From Roseateles sp. (GTDB lineage: Bacteria > Pseudomonadota > Gammaproteobacteria > Burkholderiales > Burkholderiaceae), in assembly GCA_019232985.1 (NCBI GenBank), contig JAFAMW010000039.1, forward strand, positions 1-64,000: 64,000 nt of DNA. Direction: 5' to 3'. The notes below the pieces were generated by a model. That model worked only from the letters and a program-made list of their open reading frames with translations. It had not been told where the DNA came from and did not search any database. Position numbers and translations under genes: made by a program. Shown piece after piece: positions 31,221 to 41,151 of the stretch (its first letter is position 1; each line of letters begins with the position of its first letter).

Positions 31221-32282
31221 ATGCCCAAGCTCCTGCCCTGTTTGCTGCTCGCCCTGTTGCCGACCTTCGCCTGCGCGCAGGAGCCGCAGCTGGCCGTCGT
31301 GCCGCTCGACGGCGCGACGCGCTGGGACTACCTGGCCGTCGACCCGGCCGCGCACCGCGTCTACGTCGCCCATGGCGGCGAGGTCGACGCCTACGGCACC
31401 GAGACCTACCGCCCGGCCGGCCTGCTCGAACCGACGGCCGGCGTGCACGGCATCGCGATCGCCGCGCCCGAGGGCCGCGTGTTCACGAGCAACGGCGCGG
31501 CCGGCGAGGTCGGCGTGTTCGACCTCAAGACCGGCGCGCTGCAGACCGCGATCAAGGCCGGGCGCAACCCCGACGCGATCGTCTACGAGCCGCACACCCA
31601 CCGCGTGTTCGCGTTCAACGGCCGCTCGCAGGACCTGACCGTGATCGACGCGGCGGCGGCGGCACGGCTCGTCGAGCCGATCGCGCTCGGCGGCAAGCCC
31701 GAGTTCGCCGTGACGAACGGCGCCGGCAAGGTCTACGTGAACATCGAGGACAAGGCCGAGCTGCTCGTGATCGACGCACAGAGCCTGGCCATCGAGAAGC
31801 GCTACAGCCTCGCGCCCTGCCAGGCGCCGACGGGCCTCGCGATCGACCCCAAGGGCCGGCTGTTCTCGGTCTGCGCGAACGAACTGATGGTCGTCAGCGA
31901 CCCGGCCAGCGGCAAGCTGCTCGGCCAGGCGCCGATCGGCAAGGGCGTCGACGGCGTCGCCTGGCTCGAAGGCCGCGCCTACAGCGCGAACGGCGCCGAC
32001 GGCACGGTGACCGTCGTCGCCGAGGACGAATCCGGTCATTGGGATCGCATCGCGACCTACAAGACCGGCCTGGGCGCGCGCACGATCGTCGCCGACGCCG
32101 CGACGCGCCAGCTGTTCATGCCCGCGGCCGACTATCGGCAGGTGGCCGACGCGCCTGCGCCGGCATCGGCGGCATCGGCGCTTGCGTCGGCCGCGCGCCG
32201 CGAGGTGATCGGCGGCAGCTTCCACCTGCTCGTGCTGAAGCTGCCGCCGACGGCCGCGGCCGCTTCGGCGGCCAAGCCGTGA
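31221..32282 (+). CDS. YncE-like periplasmic beta-propeller protein
   Basis: This 353-aa protein has a signal peptide (ending TFACAQ) and YVTN/YncE-type blades (YLAVDPAAHRVYVAHGGEVDAY; GKVYVNIEDKAELLVIDAQS; GRAYSANGADGTVTVVAED). An Ala-rich insert lies near the C-terminus. Such proteins are periplasmic and often bind nucleic acid or partner enzymes; the role is unknown. Its stop overlaps the GTG start of the next gene. Confidence 0.82.
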   Translation: MPKLLPCLLLALLPTFACAQEPQLAVVPLDGATRWDYLAVDPAAHRVYVAHGGEVDAYGTETYRPAGLLEPTAGVHGIAIAAPEGRVFTSNGAAGEVGVFDLKTGALQTAIKAGRNPDAIVYEPHTHRVFAFNGRSQDLTVIDAAAAARLVEPIALGGKPEFAVTNGAGKVYVNIEDKAELLVIDAQSLAIEKRYSLAPCQAPTGLAIDPKGRLFSVCANELMVVSDPASGKLLGQAPIGKGVDGVAWLEGRAYSANGADGTVTVVAEDESGHWDRIATYKTGLGARTIVADAATRQLFMPAADYRQVADAPAPASAASALASAARREVIGGSFHLLVLKLPPTAAAASAAKP

Positions 32283-33040
32283 GCGCGCGCCGCCGCCTGG
32301 GCCGGGCCCTGCGCGTCGCCGCGCTCGCGCTGCTCGTGCCGCTGGGCGCGGTGGCCGCCGACGCGCCGTCCGCAGCGCCGGCGTCCGCGCCGCTCGGCAT
32401 GGTCGAGCAGCCCTGCGCGGGCACGCCGCCCGACGCGCACGGCGACTGGGCCGGCCTGTGCCGCTACGCGGCCGACGACGCGCGCCTGCTCGCCGCGGGC
32501 AAGCACCCGCGCGTCGTGTTCCTCGGCGACTCGATCACCGAGCTCTGGGCCCAGGCCGAACCCGCGCTGTTCGACGGCGACACGGTCGTCGGCCGCGGCA
32601 TCAGCGGCCAGACCAGCGCGCAGATGCTCGTGCGCTTGCACGCCGACGTGGTCGACCTGCACCCGCAGATCGTCCACATCATGGCCGGCACCAACGACGT
32701 CGCGGGCAACGGCGGCCCGACCTCCGAGGCGGCCTGGCGCAACAACATCATGGCGATGGTCGAGATCGCGCAGGCCCATGGCATCGAGGTCGTGCTTGCG
32801 AGCATCCCGCCGGCCGCGCGCTTCGGCTGGCGTCCCGGGATCGCGCCGGCGGCGCAGATCGTGCGCCTGAACGGCTGGCTGCGCGCCTACGCCGAGCGCA
32901 TGCACCTGCGCTACGTCGACTACTACCCGCGGCTCGCGACGCCCGACGGCGCGATGCGGCCCGAGTTCAGCCCCGACGGCGTGCACCCTAACCAGGCCGG
33001 CTACGCCGCGATGCGCCCGCTCGCGGCCGCGCTGCGCTGA
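32279..33040 (+). CDS. SGNH/GDSL-family esterase or acylhydrolase, exported
   Basis: This 253-aa protein starts with GTG 32279 inside the previous stop (GTGA overlap). It has a signal peptide (~1-24) and the SGNH blocks: FLGDSITELW (nucleophile Ser), GRGISGQTSAQML (Gly), IMAGTNDVAG (Asn) and FSPDGVHPNQAGY (Asp/His). It resembles platelet-activating-factor acetylhydrolase-like enzymes that deacylate polysaccharide or lipids in the periplasm. No ATG gives a full leader. Confidence 0.9.
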   Translation: MSARRRLGRALRVAALALLVPLGAVAADAPSAAPASAPLGMVEQPCAGTPPDAHGDWAGLCRYAADDARLLAAGKHPRVVFLGDSITELWAQAEPALFDGDTVVGRGISGQTSAQMLVRLHADVVDLHPQIVHIMAGTNDVAGNGGPTSEAAWRNNIMAMVEIAQAHGIEVVLASIPPAARFGWRPGIAPAAQIVRLNGWLRAYAERMHLRYVDYYPRLATPDGAMRPEFSPDGVHPNQAGYAAMRPLAAALR

Positions 33041-33066
33041 CGCGCGGACCCCGACCGGACGGCGCC

Positions 33067-33468
33067 ATGGACGGCCACCTGCTGCGCCCCCTGCGCCTCG
33101 AGCCCGGCGCCGACCTGCGCGGCGCGCTCGAGGCGCTCGCGAGCGCCGAGGGGCAGGCCTTCTTCGTCGTCGCCGGCATCGGCAGCCTGGGCGGCGCGCG
33201 CCTGCGCCTGGCCGGCGCGACGGCCGAGCTCGCGCTCGACGGCCCGCTCGAGATCCTCACGCTGGCGGGCTCGCTGAGCGCCGACGGCGCGCACCTGCAC
33301 ATGGCCGTCGCCGACGCGAGCGGCGCCGTGCAGGGCGGCCATGTCGGGCGCGGCTGCACGGTCCGCACGACGGCCGAGCTGCTGCTCGCGCCGCTGCCGG
33401 GCTGGCGTCTCACGCGCGAGCCCGACGCCGCGACCGGCTACGCCGAGCTGCGCATCGCGCGGGCTTGA
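33067..33468 (+). CDS. PPC-domain (DUF296) protein
   Basis: This 133-aa protein is a single PPC domain: LLRPLRLEPGADLRGALEAL, AFFVVAGIGSLGGARLRLAG, LEILTLAGSLSADGAHLHMAVAD and GGHVGRGCTVRTTAELLL. The bacterial trimers carry conserved histidines (here LHMAV, GGHV) suggestive of metal binding; the DNA-binding label comes from plant AT-hook relatives. It follows the esterase by 26 bases. Confidence 0.88.
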   Translation: MDGHLLRPLRLEPGADLRGALEALASAEGQAFFVVAGIGSLGGARLRLAGATAELALDGPLEILTLAGSLSADGAHLHMAVADASGAVQGGHVGRGCTVRTTAELLLAPLPGWRLTREPDAATGYAELRIARA

Positions 33469-33549
33469 CTGCGGACAGTCTCTGCCATCGGCAACGGTTG
33501 ACCGCTGCGGGCGGCTGATCGAACATCGGCCCCCTCAAAGGAGAAGTCG

Positions 33550-34008
<459 letters not shown>

Positions 34009-34019
34009 AGGAGCCCCGC

Positions 34020-36239
34020 ATGAACTACGCGACCCTGATGGCGCGCGCGGCGCGCCACTTCCAAGAGACCCAGCCCGCGCTCGACCGCCGCATGTTCCTG
34101 AAGTTCGGCGCCGTGCTCGGCGCCGGCGGCGGCTTCGCGCTCGGCGTGCTGCCGGCCGCCGCGGCCGACGCCGCGGCGGCGGGCCCGCTCAAGGCGAGCC
34201 AGATGCCAGCGGCCTTCCTGCGCATCACGCCGGCCGGCGAGGTCACCGTGCTCGCGAACCGGCTCGACTTCGGCCAGGGCGCGGCGACCGTGCTGCCGAT
34301 GCTCGTCGCCGAGGAACTCGACGCCGACTGGGGCCAGATCCGCGGCGAGCTCGCGCCGGCCGGCGAGGCCTACAAGGACGCCGGCTTCGGCATCCAGATG
34401 ACGGGCGGCTCGTCGACGGTCAAGAACTCGTTCCAGCAGTACCGCGAGCTCGGCGCGCGGGCGCGCGCGATGTTCGTCGCCGCGGCGGCCAAGAAGTGGC
34501 GGGTCGATCCGGCGAGCGTCAAGATCGCGAAGGGCGTCGTGAGCGCGGGCGCGCACAAGGCGGGCCTCGGCGAGCTCGCCGAGGCCGCGATGGCCGAAGC
34601 CGTGCCCGCGACGGTCAGGCTCAAGGACCCGAAGCAGTTCGCGATCATCGGCCACCCGGTGCGCCAGCTCAGCGGCGCGGCCAAGTCCTCGGGCCGCCAG
34701 ACTTTCGGCCTCGACGTCAAGCGGCCCGGCATGAAGACCGTGCTGATCGCGCGCCCGCCGGTCTGGGGCGCGAAGGTCGGCTCGTTCGATGCGTCGCGCG
34801 CGAAGACCGTGGCCGGCGTCGTCGACCTGTTCGAGGTGCCGCTCGACCGCGGCGCGAGCGGCGTCGCGATCGTCGCCGACGGCTTCTGGCCGGCACGCCA
34901 GGCGCGCGAGGCGCTGCAGGTCAACTGGAACCTCGACGGCATCGAGAAGGTCGACAGCGACAAGCAGCTCGCCCAGTACCGCGAGCTCGCCGGCCAGCCC
35001 GGCAACGTCGCGCGCAAGGACGACATCTCCGGGCTCGCGAACGCGCCGCTGAAGATCAGCGCGGAATACGTGTTCCCGTATCTCGCCCACGCGCCGATGG
35101 AGCCGCTGAACTGCACGATCGAGTGCCGCGACGACGGCGCCGAGGTCTGGGTCGGCAGCCAGTTCCAGACCATCGACCAGGCGACCATGGCCGGCGTGCT
35201 GGGGCTCAAGCCCGAGCAGCTCGTGATGCACACGATGATGGCGGGCGGAGGTTTCGGCCGGCGCGCGGTGCCGACGAGCGACTACCTGTTCGAGGCCGCG
35301 CAGATCGCCAAGGCCTGGCGCGGAAAGGGCCGCAAGGAGGCGCTGCACGTCGTGTGGACGCGCGAGGACGACGTCAAGGGCGGCTATTACCGGCCGATGC
35401 ACGTGCACCGCGCCGAGATCGGCTTCGACGCGAGCGGCAAGGTGCTCGGCTGGCAGCACCGCATCGTCGGCCAGTCGATCGTCTCGGGCACGCCCTTCGA
35501 GCAGTTCATGGTCAAGAACGGCGTCGACGCGACGACGGTCGAGGGCGTCGCCGACACCGCGTACCAAGTGCCGATGAGCGTCGACGTCCACCACCCGAAG
35601 CTCAACGTGCCGGTGCTGTGGTGGCGCTCGGTCGGCAACACCCACACGGCCTACGTGATGGAGACGCTCGTCGACGAGATCGCGCGCCAGACCAAGCAGG
35701 ACCCGGTCGCCTACCGCCTGAAGCTGCTCGGCGCGGACAAGCCGCGCCACAAGGCCGCGCTGCAGCTCGCCGTCGAGCGCTCGGGTTACGGCCGACGCAA
35801 GCTGCCGGCCGGCCGCGCCTGGGGCGTCGCCGTGCACGAGAGCTTCGACACGGTCGTCGCCTACGTCGTCGAGGCCTCGCTCGAGGACGGCCAGCCGCGC
35901 CTGCACCAGGTCACGGCCGGCGTGCACTGCAACCGCGCGGTCAACCCGCTCAACGTCGAGGCGCAGGTCCAGGGCGCGGCGCTGATGGCGATCGGCACGA
36001 CGCTGCCGGGCGCCGCGATCACGCTCAAGGACGGGGTGGTCCAGCAGTCGAACTTCTACGACTACACGGTCGCGCGCATGCCGCAGATGCCCGCGATCGC
36101 CGTGCACATCGTGCCGAGCGACGACGCGCCGACCGGCATGGGCGAGCCCGGCCTGCCGCCGCTTGCGCCGGCCTACGCGAACGCGATCGCGGCGCTGACC
36201 GGCAAGCCGCTTCGCGAGCTGCCGTTCAAACTGACATGA
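34020..36239 (+). CDS. Molybdopterin-binding large subunit of a molybdenum hydroxylase (IorB-like)
   Basis: This 739-aa protein begins with a twin-arginine-like signal, DRRMFLKFGAVLGAGGGFALG, pointing to folded export to the periplasm with its Fe-S partner. It is of the isoquinoline 1-oxidoreductase beta or aldehyde-oxidase type: RITPAGEVTVLANRLDFGQGAATVL, MAGGGFGRRAVPTSDYL and the active-site-region GMGEPGLPPLAPAYANAI near the end. There is no FAD subunit, so a cytochrome acceptor is likely. Substrate unknown (N-heterocycle or aldehyde). No XdhC-type maturation gene is adjacent. Confidence 0.92.
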   Translation: MNYATLMARAARHFQETQPALDRRMFLKFGAVLGAGGGFALGVLPAAAADAAAAGPLKASQMPAAFLRITPAGEVTVLANRLDFGQGAATVLPMLVAEELDADWGQIRGELAPAGEAYKDAGFGIQMTGGSSTVKNSFQQYRELGARARAMFVAAAAKKWRVDPASVKIAKGVVSAGAHKAGLGELAEAAMAEAVPATVRLKDPKQFAIIGHPVRQLSGAAKSSGRQTFGLDVKRPGMKTVLIARPPVWGAKVGSFDASRAKTVAGVVDLFEVPLDRGASGVAIVADGFWPARQAREALQVNWNLDGIEKVDSDKQLAQYRELAGQPGNVARKDDISGLANAPLKISAEYVFPYLAHAPMEPLNCTIECRDDGAEVWVGSQFQTIDQATMAGVLGLKPEQLVMHTMMAGGGFGRRAVPTSDYLFEAAQIAKAWRGKGRKEALHVVWTREDDVKGGYYRPMHVHRAEIGFDASGKVLGWQHRIVGQSIVSGTPFEQFMVKNGVDATTVEGVADTAYQVPMSVDVHHPKLNVPVLWWRSVGNTHTAYVMETLVDEIARQTKQDPVAYRLKLLGADKPRHKAALQLAVERSGYGRRKLPAGRAWGVAVHESFDTVVAYVVEASLEDGQPRLHQVTAGVHCNRAVNPLNVEAQVQGAALMAIGTTLPGAAITLKDGVVQQSNFYDYTVARMPQMPAIAVHIVPSDDAPTGMGEPGLPPLAPAYANAIAALTGKPLRELPFKLT

Positions 36240-36549
36240 AGCCCCTCGCCTGGTCTTGCCCCGCTGAACGCGGGCAAGCCCAGTCGGCCGACCGGCAAGC
36301 ATGCCGTTCGGCGCTCGCCAGCCGCGATCGAGCGCGCAGGCGCTCGATCGGTGCGGGCTCGCTCCCCCGAGGGGCTGAGTAGCGACCGAGGACGGCACCC
36401 GCGTGCCGTCCGACGCGCGACGAAGGCCCGATCGCGTCTCGCGCGATCGGGCCGGTCGAGGCGGCCAGCGGCGTTGAGCCGCCGGTCGCCTCGGTCGGGC
36501 CGGCTTGGGGCGGCCCGGCGCTCGGCCCGGAATACCCCGGCGCGGCGCG
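36240..36549. repeat. Gene-free hairpin array between convergent genes
   Basis: This 310-base stretch has no gene but a series of inverted repeats. CTTGCCCCGC/GCGGGCAAG lies at 36255-36278 (one bulge), and CGATCGAGCGC/GCGCTCGATCG at 36325-36350 has 11 bp and a 4-base loop. GGACGGCAC/GTGCCGTCC at 36390-36411 has 9 bp, and GGCCCGATCGCG/CGCGATCGGGCC at 36425-36453 has 12 bp and a 5-base loop. A longer imperfect one, GAGGCG...CGCCTC, lies around 36460-36495. It may act as a bidirectional terminator or be a nest of REP-like elements. Confidence 0.6.
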
Positions 36550-37530
36550 TTAGAGCTCGGTCGCGCAGACGCGGTTGCGGCCCTCGGCCTTCGCGCGGTA
36601 GAGCTGCGCGTCGGCCTGCTGGAGCAGCGCCGATGCGCTGCCGGCGAGGCCCTGCAGCTCGGTGCACGAACCGACGCTGATCGTCACGTGCGTGCCGCTC
36701 GGCGACGCGTCGTGCTCGATGCCGAGCGCGGCGACGGCCGCGCGCAGCTGCTCGCCGACGGCCTCGGCACCCGCGCGGTCGGTGCCGGGCAGGACGCACG
36801 CGAACTCCTCGCCGCCGTAGCGCGCGACGAGGTCGCTCGGGCGCTTGAGCGTCGTGCGCAGCGCCGTCGCGACGCGGCGCAGCGTGTCGTCGCCGGCCTG
36901 GTGGCCGTAGCGGTCGTTGTAGCGCTTGAAATGGTCGACGTCGACGAGCAGCACCGTGAGCACGCCCCCCGCGCGCTTCGCGCGGCTGCGCTCGACCTCG
37001 AGCTGCTGGTCGAGGTGGCGGCGGTTGTAGACGCCGGTCAGGCCGTCGACGTAAGCGAAGTGGCGCAGCAGGTCGACGTGGGCCTTGACGATCAGCTGGC
37101 TGCGCACGCGCGCGCGCACGACCGGCGGGTTGATCGGCTTGGCGATGAAGTCCGACGCGCCCATCTCGAGGCCGCGCGCCTCGGCCGCCGTGTCGTTGCT
37201 GCCGGTGACGAAAATCACCGGGGTATCGCGCGTCGCCGCGTCGTCCTTGAGGCGGCGGCAGACCTCGAAGCCGTCGATGTCCGGCATCATCACGTCGAGC
37301 AGCACGAGGTCTGGCGCCCGCGTCGCGCAGAGCTCGAGGCCTAAAGCGCCGCTCGTCGCCATCAGCACCTGGTGGTCCTCGGCGAACGCGCGGTAGAGCG
37401 CCTGGATCGTCACCGCGTCGTCGTCGATGACGAGCAGGCGCGGCTTCGCGCCGCCGTCCGGCGCGGCCGGGTCGGGCGGCGAAATAAAGCAGGTACCGGG
37501 CGGGGCCAGGTCCAGCGGCTCCATGCTCAT
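36550..37530 (-). CDS. Response regulator with GGDEF output (diguanylate cyclase)
   Basis: This 326-aa protein has an N-terminal receiver (~30-150) with RLLVIDDDAVTI, the phosphoacceptor Asp in LVLLDVMMPDIDGFE, the TG switch region FVTGSND and the KPINPPVV lysine. A GGDEF domain (~165-326) follows with ARYGGEEFACVL and an RPSD inhibitory site five residues upstream. The ATG overlaps the stop of the hybrid kinase gene by 4 bases (ATGA), so the pair is co-translated and the kinase is the likely phosphodonor. Confidence 0.95.
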   Translation of the reverse strand: MSMEPLDLAPPGTCFISPPDPAAPDGGAKPRLLVIDDDAVTIQALYRAFAEDHQVLMATSGALGLELCATRAPDLVLLDVMMPDIDGFEVCRRLKDDAATRDTPVIFVTGSNDTAAEARGLEMGASDFIAKPINPPVVRARVRSQLIVKAHVDLLRHFAYVDGLTGVYNRRHLDQQLEVERSRAKRAGGVLTVLLVDVDHFKRYNDRYGHQAGDDTLRRVATALRTTLKRPSDLVARYGGEEFACVLPGTDRAGAEAVGEQLRAAVAALGIEHDASPSGTHVTISVGSCTELQGLAGSASALLQQADAQLYRAKAEGRNRVCATEL

Positions 37531-40196
37531 GCAGTCTGTTCCTCGATCAGTTCGCGCACCTGGTCCAGTGCGGCGCGGAAGTCCAGCGCCGCGACGAGCG
37601 CCTCGAGCGTCGCGGCGCGCGTGCCGAGCTCGGCGCCGAAGCGCTCGCGCAGTTCGACGGCCAGGTCGGTCGCGCGCATGTCGGATTCTTGCAGGGCGCC
37701 GGCGAGGTCGCGCAGGCGCGCGTGCAACGCGCGCCGGCCTGCGGCGCCGTCGGCCGCCGACGCAGGCGGCGCGGCCAGGGCCGGCGCCATGGCGTCGGCC
37801 TGCAGCAGCGCGGCGAAGCGCGCGAGCGCGGGGCGGTTGGCCGCGATGCCCCCGGCGAGGTCGCACATCTGCTGCGCGCGCGCCTCGGCCTCGAGCGGTA
37901 CGCCGCGGTCGAACAGCAGCAGCTCGACGGCGCCGGCCTGCACCGCGAGCGGCATCGCGCCGAGCGTCGCGGCCTGGCCCTTGAGGCTGTGGGCGAGGCG
38001 CAGGGCCTCCTCGGCGCCGAGCGTCGCGTCGAGCATGCGCGCGTGCATAACGTCGAGTCCGTCGAGAAAGGTGCGCAGCGTCGCTGCGTAGATCGACGCG
38101 CGCCGGCCCATGCGCGCGAGCGCCGTGTCGAGGTCGACGCCGGCGTCTGCGGCGGCGACGCGCGTCGCCGCCGAGGGCTCGACAATCGGGCGCGCCGCCC
38201 GTGGCGCGGCGGCCGGTGCCGCCGCGGTCGGCGGCGGCGGGGCGGGCTGCGCAGGGGCGGTCGCGGCAGTGGCGGCATCCGAAGCGGCGACGGCATCCGC
38301 GCCGGCGGCCGGCGGCGCAACGGCGACGACGCGGCGGATCACGGCCACGAGCGTGTCGATGTCGAAGGGCTTGCCGAGGTGGTCGTCGAGCCCGGCGGCG
38401 AGGCTTTGCGCGCGGTCCTGCGCGAACGCGCTCGCGCTCAGCGCGACGATCGGCTGGCGCTCGCGGCCCGGCAGCGCGCGGATGCGCCGGCTCGCCTCGA
38501 AGCCGTCCATCCCGGGCATCTGGATGTCCATCAGCACGAGGTCGCAGCGTGCGCCGGCGACGCCGAGCTCGGCGATCGCGCTCGGGCCGTCGCTCGCGAC
38601 GCGCACCGTCGCGCCCTCGCTCTCGAGCAGTTCGCGCGCGACCTGCTGGTTCATCGCGCTGTCGTCGACGACGAGCAGCTCGAGGCCGTCGAGCCGCGGC
38701 GCGTCGGCGCTCGCATGGGCGCCCGCGCTCGGCGCGATCAGGTTCGGGTCGGCGAGCAGCAGGTGCAGGCGGAAGAAGAAGCGGCTGCCCTGGCCGGGCG
38801 TGCTCGTGACGGCGAGCTCGCCGCCCATCAGCTCGACCAGGTAGCGGCTGATCGCGAGGCCCAGGCCGGTGCCGCCGAAGCGCCGCGCGGTGCTCGCCTC
38901 GGCCTGGCTGAACGCGCTGAAGATGCGCTCGAGCTGCTCGGGCGCGATGCCGATGCCGCTGTCGCGCACCTCGAAGCGCACGTCGACCGCGTCGGCGTAG
39001 CGCGTGAGCACCTGCGCGCCGATGCAGACCTCGCCGCGCTCGGTGAACTTGATCGCGTTGCCGCCGAGGTTCACGAGCACCTGCTGCAGGTGCATCGCGT
39101 CGCCGGACAGCGCGGGCGGCAGGCGCGGGTCGAGCTCGAAGCGCAGGGCGACCGGTTTGGGGCCGAGGTAGGCCTCGAGCACGACGCCGAGGTCTTCGAA
39201 CAGCCGCGTCGGCGCGAACGCGTGCGTGTGCAGCACGACATGGCCGGCTTCGATCTTGGAGAAGTCGAGCACCTCGTTGATCAGCTGCAGCAGCGTGCGC
39301 GCGGCGCTCTCGGCCTTGGCCGCGAGGTCCTGCTGGCGCAGGTCGAGGACGGTGCGGCGCAGCAGCGCGAGCATGCCGAGCACGGCGTGCAGCGGCGTAC
39401 GGATCTCGTGGCTCATGTTTGCGAGGAAGCGGCTCTTCGCCTCGTTCGCGCTGGCGAGCTCCCGGGTGCGCTCGACGACGCGTTCCTCGAGCACGTCGTG
39501 GCTGCGCTGCAGCGCGGCGCGCGAGCGCGCGGCCTGGCGCGCCATGCGCGCGAAGGTCGTGTGCAGCACGAAGAACTCGCGGCCCGCGGCGCGCCGCAGC
39601 GCGCCCGCCGGCAGCAGCGTGCGCGAGTCGAAGCCGCGCAGCTGGTTGCTGAACTCGGTCAGCGGCGTGACGACGAGGCGGCGCAGCAGGCTGCCGACGA
39701 GCAGAGCCACGAGGACCAGCTGCACGACGCTGAACAGCACCGTGCCGAACATCGCCTCGCGCACGCGCGCCCACAGGATCGAGGTGTCCGACGCGAGCGT
39801 CAGCGTGCCGAGCTTCTGGCGCACGCCGGCGCTCGTGAACTCGAGGGGAATCGTCACGCTGAGCTCGGGCGTCTCGCGGCCCGCGTCGGCCTCGGTCCAC
39901 TGGCTTGCCGGGAAACCCGCCGCCATCTGCATGTGCACGCGCGAAATCACGGGGTTGCGGCCGATGCCGCCGACGATGTCGCCGACCGCGTTGGGCTGGT
40001 AGTCCCACGCCGTCGACGCGAGCACCGGCGCGAAGGCCTTGGCCGTGTCCTGCAGTTCGTCGACAATGCGGGCGCGCTGGATCTGGTATTCGAAGGCGGC
40101 CTGCGCGGCCACGAACAACAGGCACAGGCTCAGGCATGCGGCGAGCATGCGCCGCAACATCAGGTGCGCCAAGGGGGTGCGTCGGGTCCTGAGCAT
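37527..40196 (-). CDS. Hybrid sensor histidine kinase with receiver and HPt domain
   Basis: This 889-aa protein has two membrane helices (~14-35 and ~150-170) flanking a periplasmic sensor, then HAMP-like and coiled-coil segments. HisKA has FLANMSHEIRTPLHAVLG with the phospho-His, and HATPase has VNLGGNAIKFTERG, RDSGIGIAPEQL and GTGLGLAISR. A receiver (~520-640) has LVLMDIQMPGMDGFE, and a C-terminal HPt domain has LAHSLKGQAATLG. An Ala/Pro linker separates receiver and HPt. It is a full BarA-like phosphorelay that probably ends on the adjacent GGDEF response regulator. A periplasmic binding protein is encoded divergently. Confidence 0.95.
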   Translation of the reverse strand: MLRTRRTPLAHLMLRRMLAACLSLCLLFVAAQAAFEYQIQRARIVDELQDTAKAFAPVLASTAWDYQPNAVGDIVGGIGRNPVISRVHMQMAAGFPASQWTEADAGRETPELSVTIPLEFTSAGVRQKLGTLTLASDTSILWARVREAMFGTVLFSVVQLVLVALLVGSLLRRLVVTPLTEFSNQLRGFDSRTLLPAGALRRAAGREFFVLHTTFARMARQAARSRAALQRSHDVLEERVVERTRELASANEAKSRFLANMSHEIRTPLHAVLGMLALLRRTVLDLRQQDLAAKAESAARTLLQLINEVLDFSKIEAGHVVLHTHAFAPTRLFEDLGVVLEAYLGPKPVALRFELDPRLPPALSGDAMHLQQVLVNLGGNAIKFTERGEVCIGAQVLTRYADAVDVRFEVRDSGIGIAPEQLERIFSAFSQAEASTARRFGGTGLGLAISRYLVELMGGELAVTSTPGQGSRFFFRLHLLLADPNLIAPSAGAHASADAPRLDGLELLVVDDSAMNQQVARELLESEGATVRVASDGPSAIAELGVAGARCDLVLMDIQMPGMDGFEASRRIRALPGRERQPIVALSASAFAQDRAQSLAAGLDDHLGKPFDIDTLVAVIRRVVAVAPPAAGADAVAASDAATAATAPAQPAPPPPTAAAPAAAPRAARPIVEPSAATRVAAADAGVDLDTALARMGRRASIYAATLRTFLDGLDVMHARMLDATLGAEEALRLAHSLKGQAATLGAMPLAVQAGAVELLLFDRGVPLEAEARAQQMCDLAGGIAANRPALARFAALLQADAMAPALAAPPASAADGAAGRRALHARLRDLAGALQESDMRATDLAVELRERFGAELGTRAATLEALVAALDFRAALDQVRELIEEQTA

Positions 40197-40280
40197 GGTC
40201 TCCGCAGAGGTGTCGCGAAGGGGCCGGCGCCGTTCGCTGTCAGTGTGAATATGAAGTCAGTCAACGAACCGATCGGCAGG

Positions 40281-41132
40281 ATGAGGCGCAGCATACTCGC
40301 TCTGCTGCCGGCGCTGGCACTTGCGCGAACCGGCCGTGCAGACGACGCAACGCGCATCGTGTACCCGCGCGCCGAGGCCAAGGCCGACCGGCGCGACGAC
40401 TATCAGGTCGAGCTGCTCGAGCTCGCGCTCGCACGTGCGGGCCGCCGCTACACGCTCGAGCCGCACCGGCTGTTCATGCTGCAGGCGCGTTCGCTCGCCG
40501 AGCTCGCCGCGGGTCGTGGCCTCGACGTCGTCTGGACCATGAGCTCGGCCGAGCGCGAGGCCGACCTGCTGCCGGTGCGCATCCCGATCGACTGCGGCCT
40601 GCTCGGCTGGCGCCTGCTGCTCGTGCGCGAGGCCGCGCTCGCGCGCTTCGCCGGCCTCGACAAGCTCGCCGAGCTGCGCGCGCTGCGCGCGGGGCAGGGC
40701 GTCGACTGGCCCGACACGCCGATCCTGCGCGCGGCCGGGCTCGGCGTCGACGCCTCGGTGCGCTACGGCGACCTGTTCCTCAAGCTCGCGGCGGGCCGCA
40801 TCGACTATTTCCCGCGCTCGGTCGTCGAGGTCTGGGACGAGCTCGCGGCCCACCATGGCGAGGGCTTTGCGGTCGAGCCGCACCTCGTGCTGCACTATCC
40901 GGCGGCGATGTATTTCTTCGTGCGCAAGGACAACGCGCGGCTCGCCGCCGACATCGAGCATGGCCTGCAGGCCGCGCAGCGCGACGGCTCGTTCGACGCG
41001 CTGTTCGAGCGCCATTTCGGTGCGGCGCTGCGGCGCTCGGAGCTCGCGCGGCGCACCCGCATCGAGCTGCCGAACCCGCTGCTGTCGGCGGCCACGCCGC
41101 TCGGCGACGCGCGGCTGTGGTACCGGCCTTGA
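40281..41132 (+). CDS. Periplasmic solute-binding protein, SBP_bac_3-like
   Basis: This 283-aa protein has a signal peptide (MRRSILALLPALALARTGRA) and a bilobal binding-protein pattern (ARRDDYQVELLELALARAG-type opening; VVWTMSSAEREADLLPVRIPID; DYFPRSVVEVWDEL). ATG 40251 would add ten residues. There is no transporter nearby. It is divergent to the hybrid kinase gene, which suggests that it might present a ligand to the kinase's periplasmic domain; this is inference. Confidence 0.75.
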   Translation: MRRSILALLPALALARTGRADDATRIVYPRAEAKADRRDDYQVELLELALARAGRRYTLEPHRLFMLQARSLAELAAGRGLDVVWTMSSAEREADLLPVRIPIDCGLLGWRLLLVREAALARFAGLDKLAELRALRAGQGVDWPDTPILRAAGLGVDASVRYGDLFLKLAAGRIDYFPRSVVEVWDELAAHHGEGFAVEPHLVLHYPAAMYFFVRKDNARLAADIEHGLQAAQRDGSFDALFERHFGAALRRSELARRTRIELPNPLLSAATPLGDARLWYRP

Positions 41133-41151
41133 GCGGCAGTTCGCGCCGCTC
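41131..41151. terminator. Hairpin between convergent genes
   Basis: GAGCGGC (41131-41137) and GCCGCTC (41145-41151) pair across the 17-base gap between the two stop codons. Confidence 0.45.
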
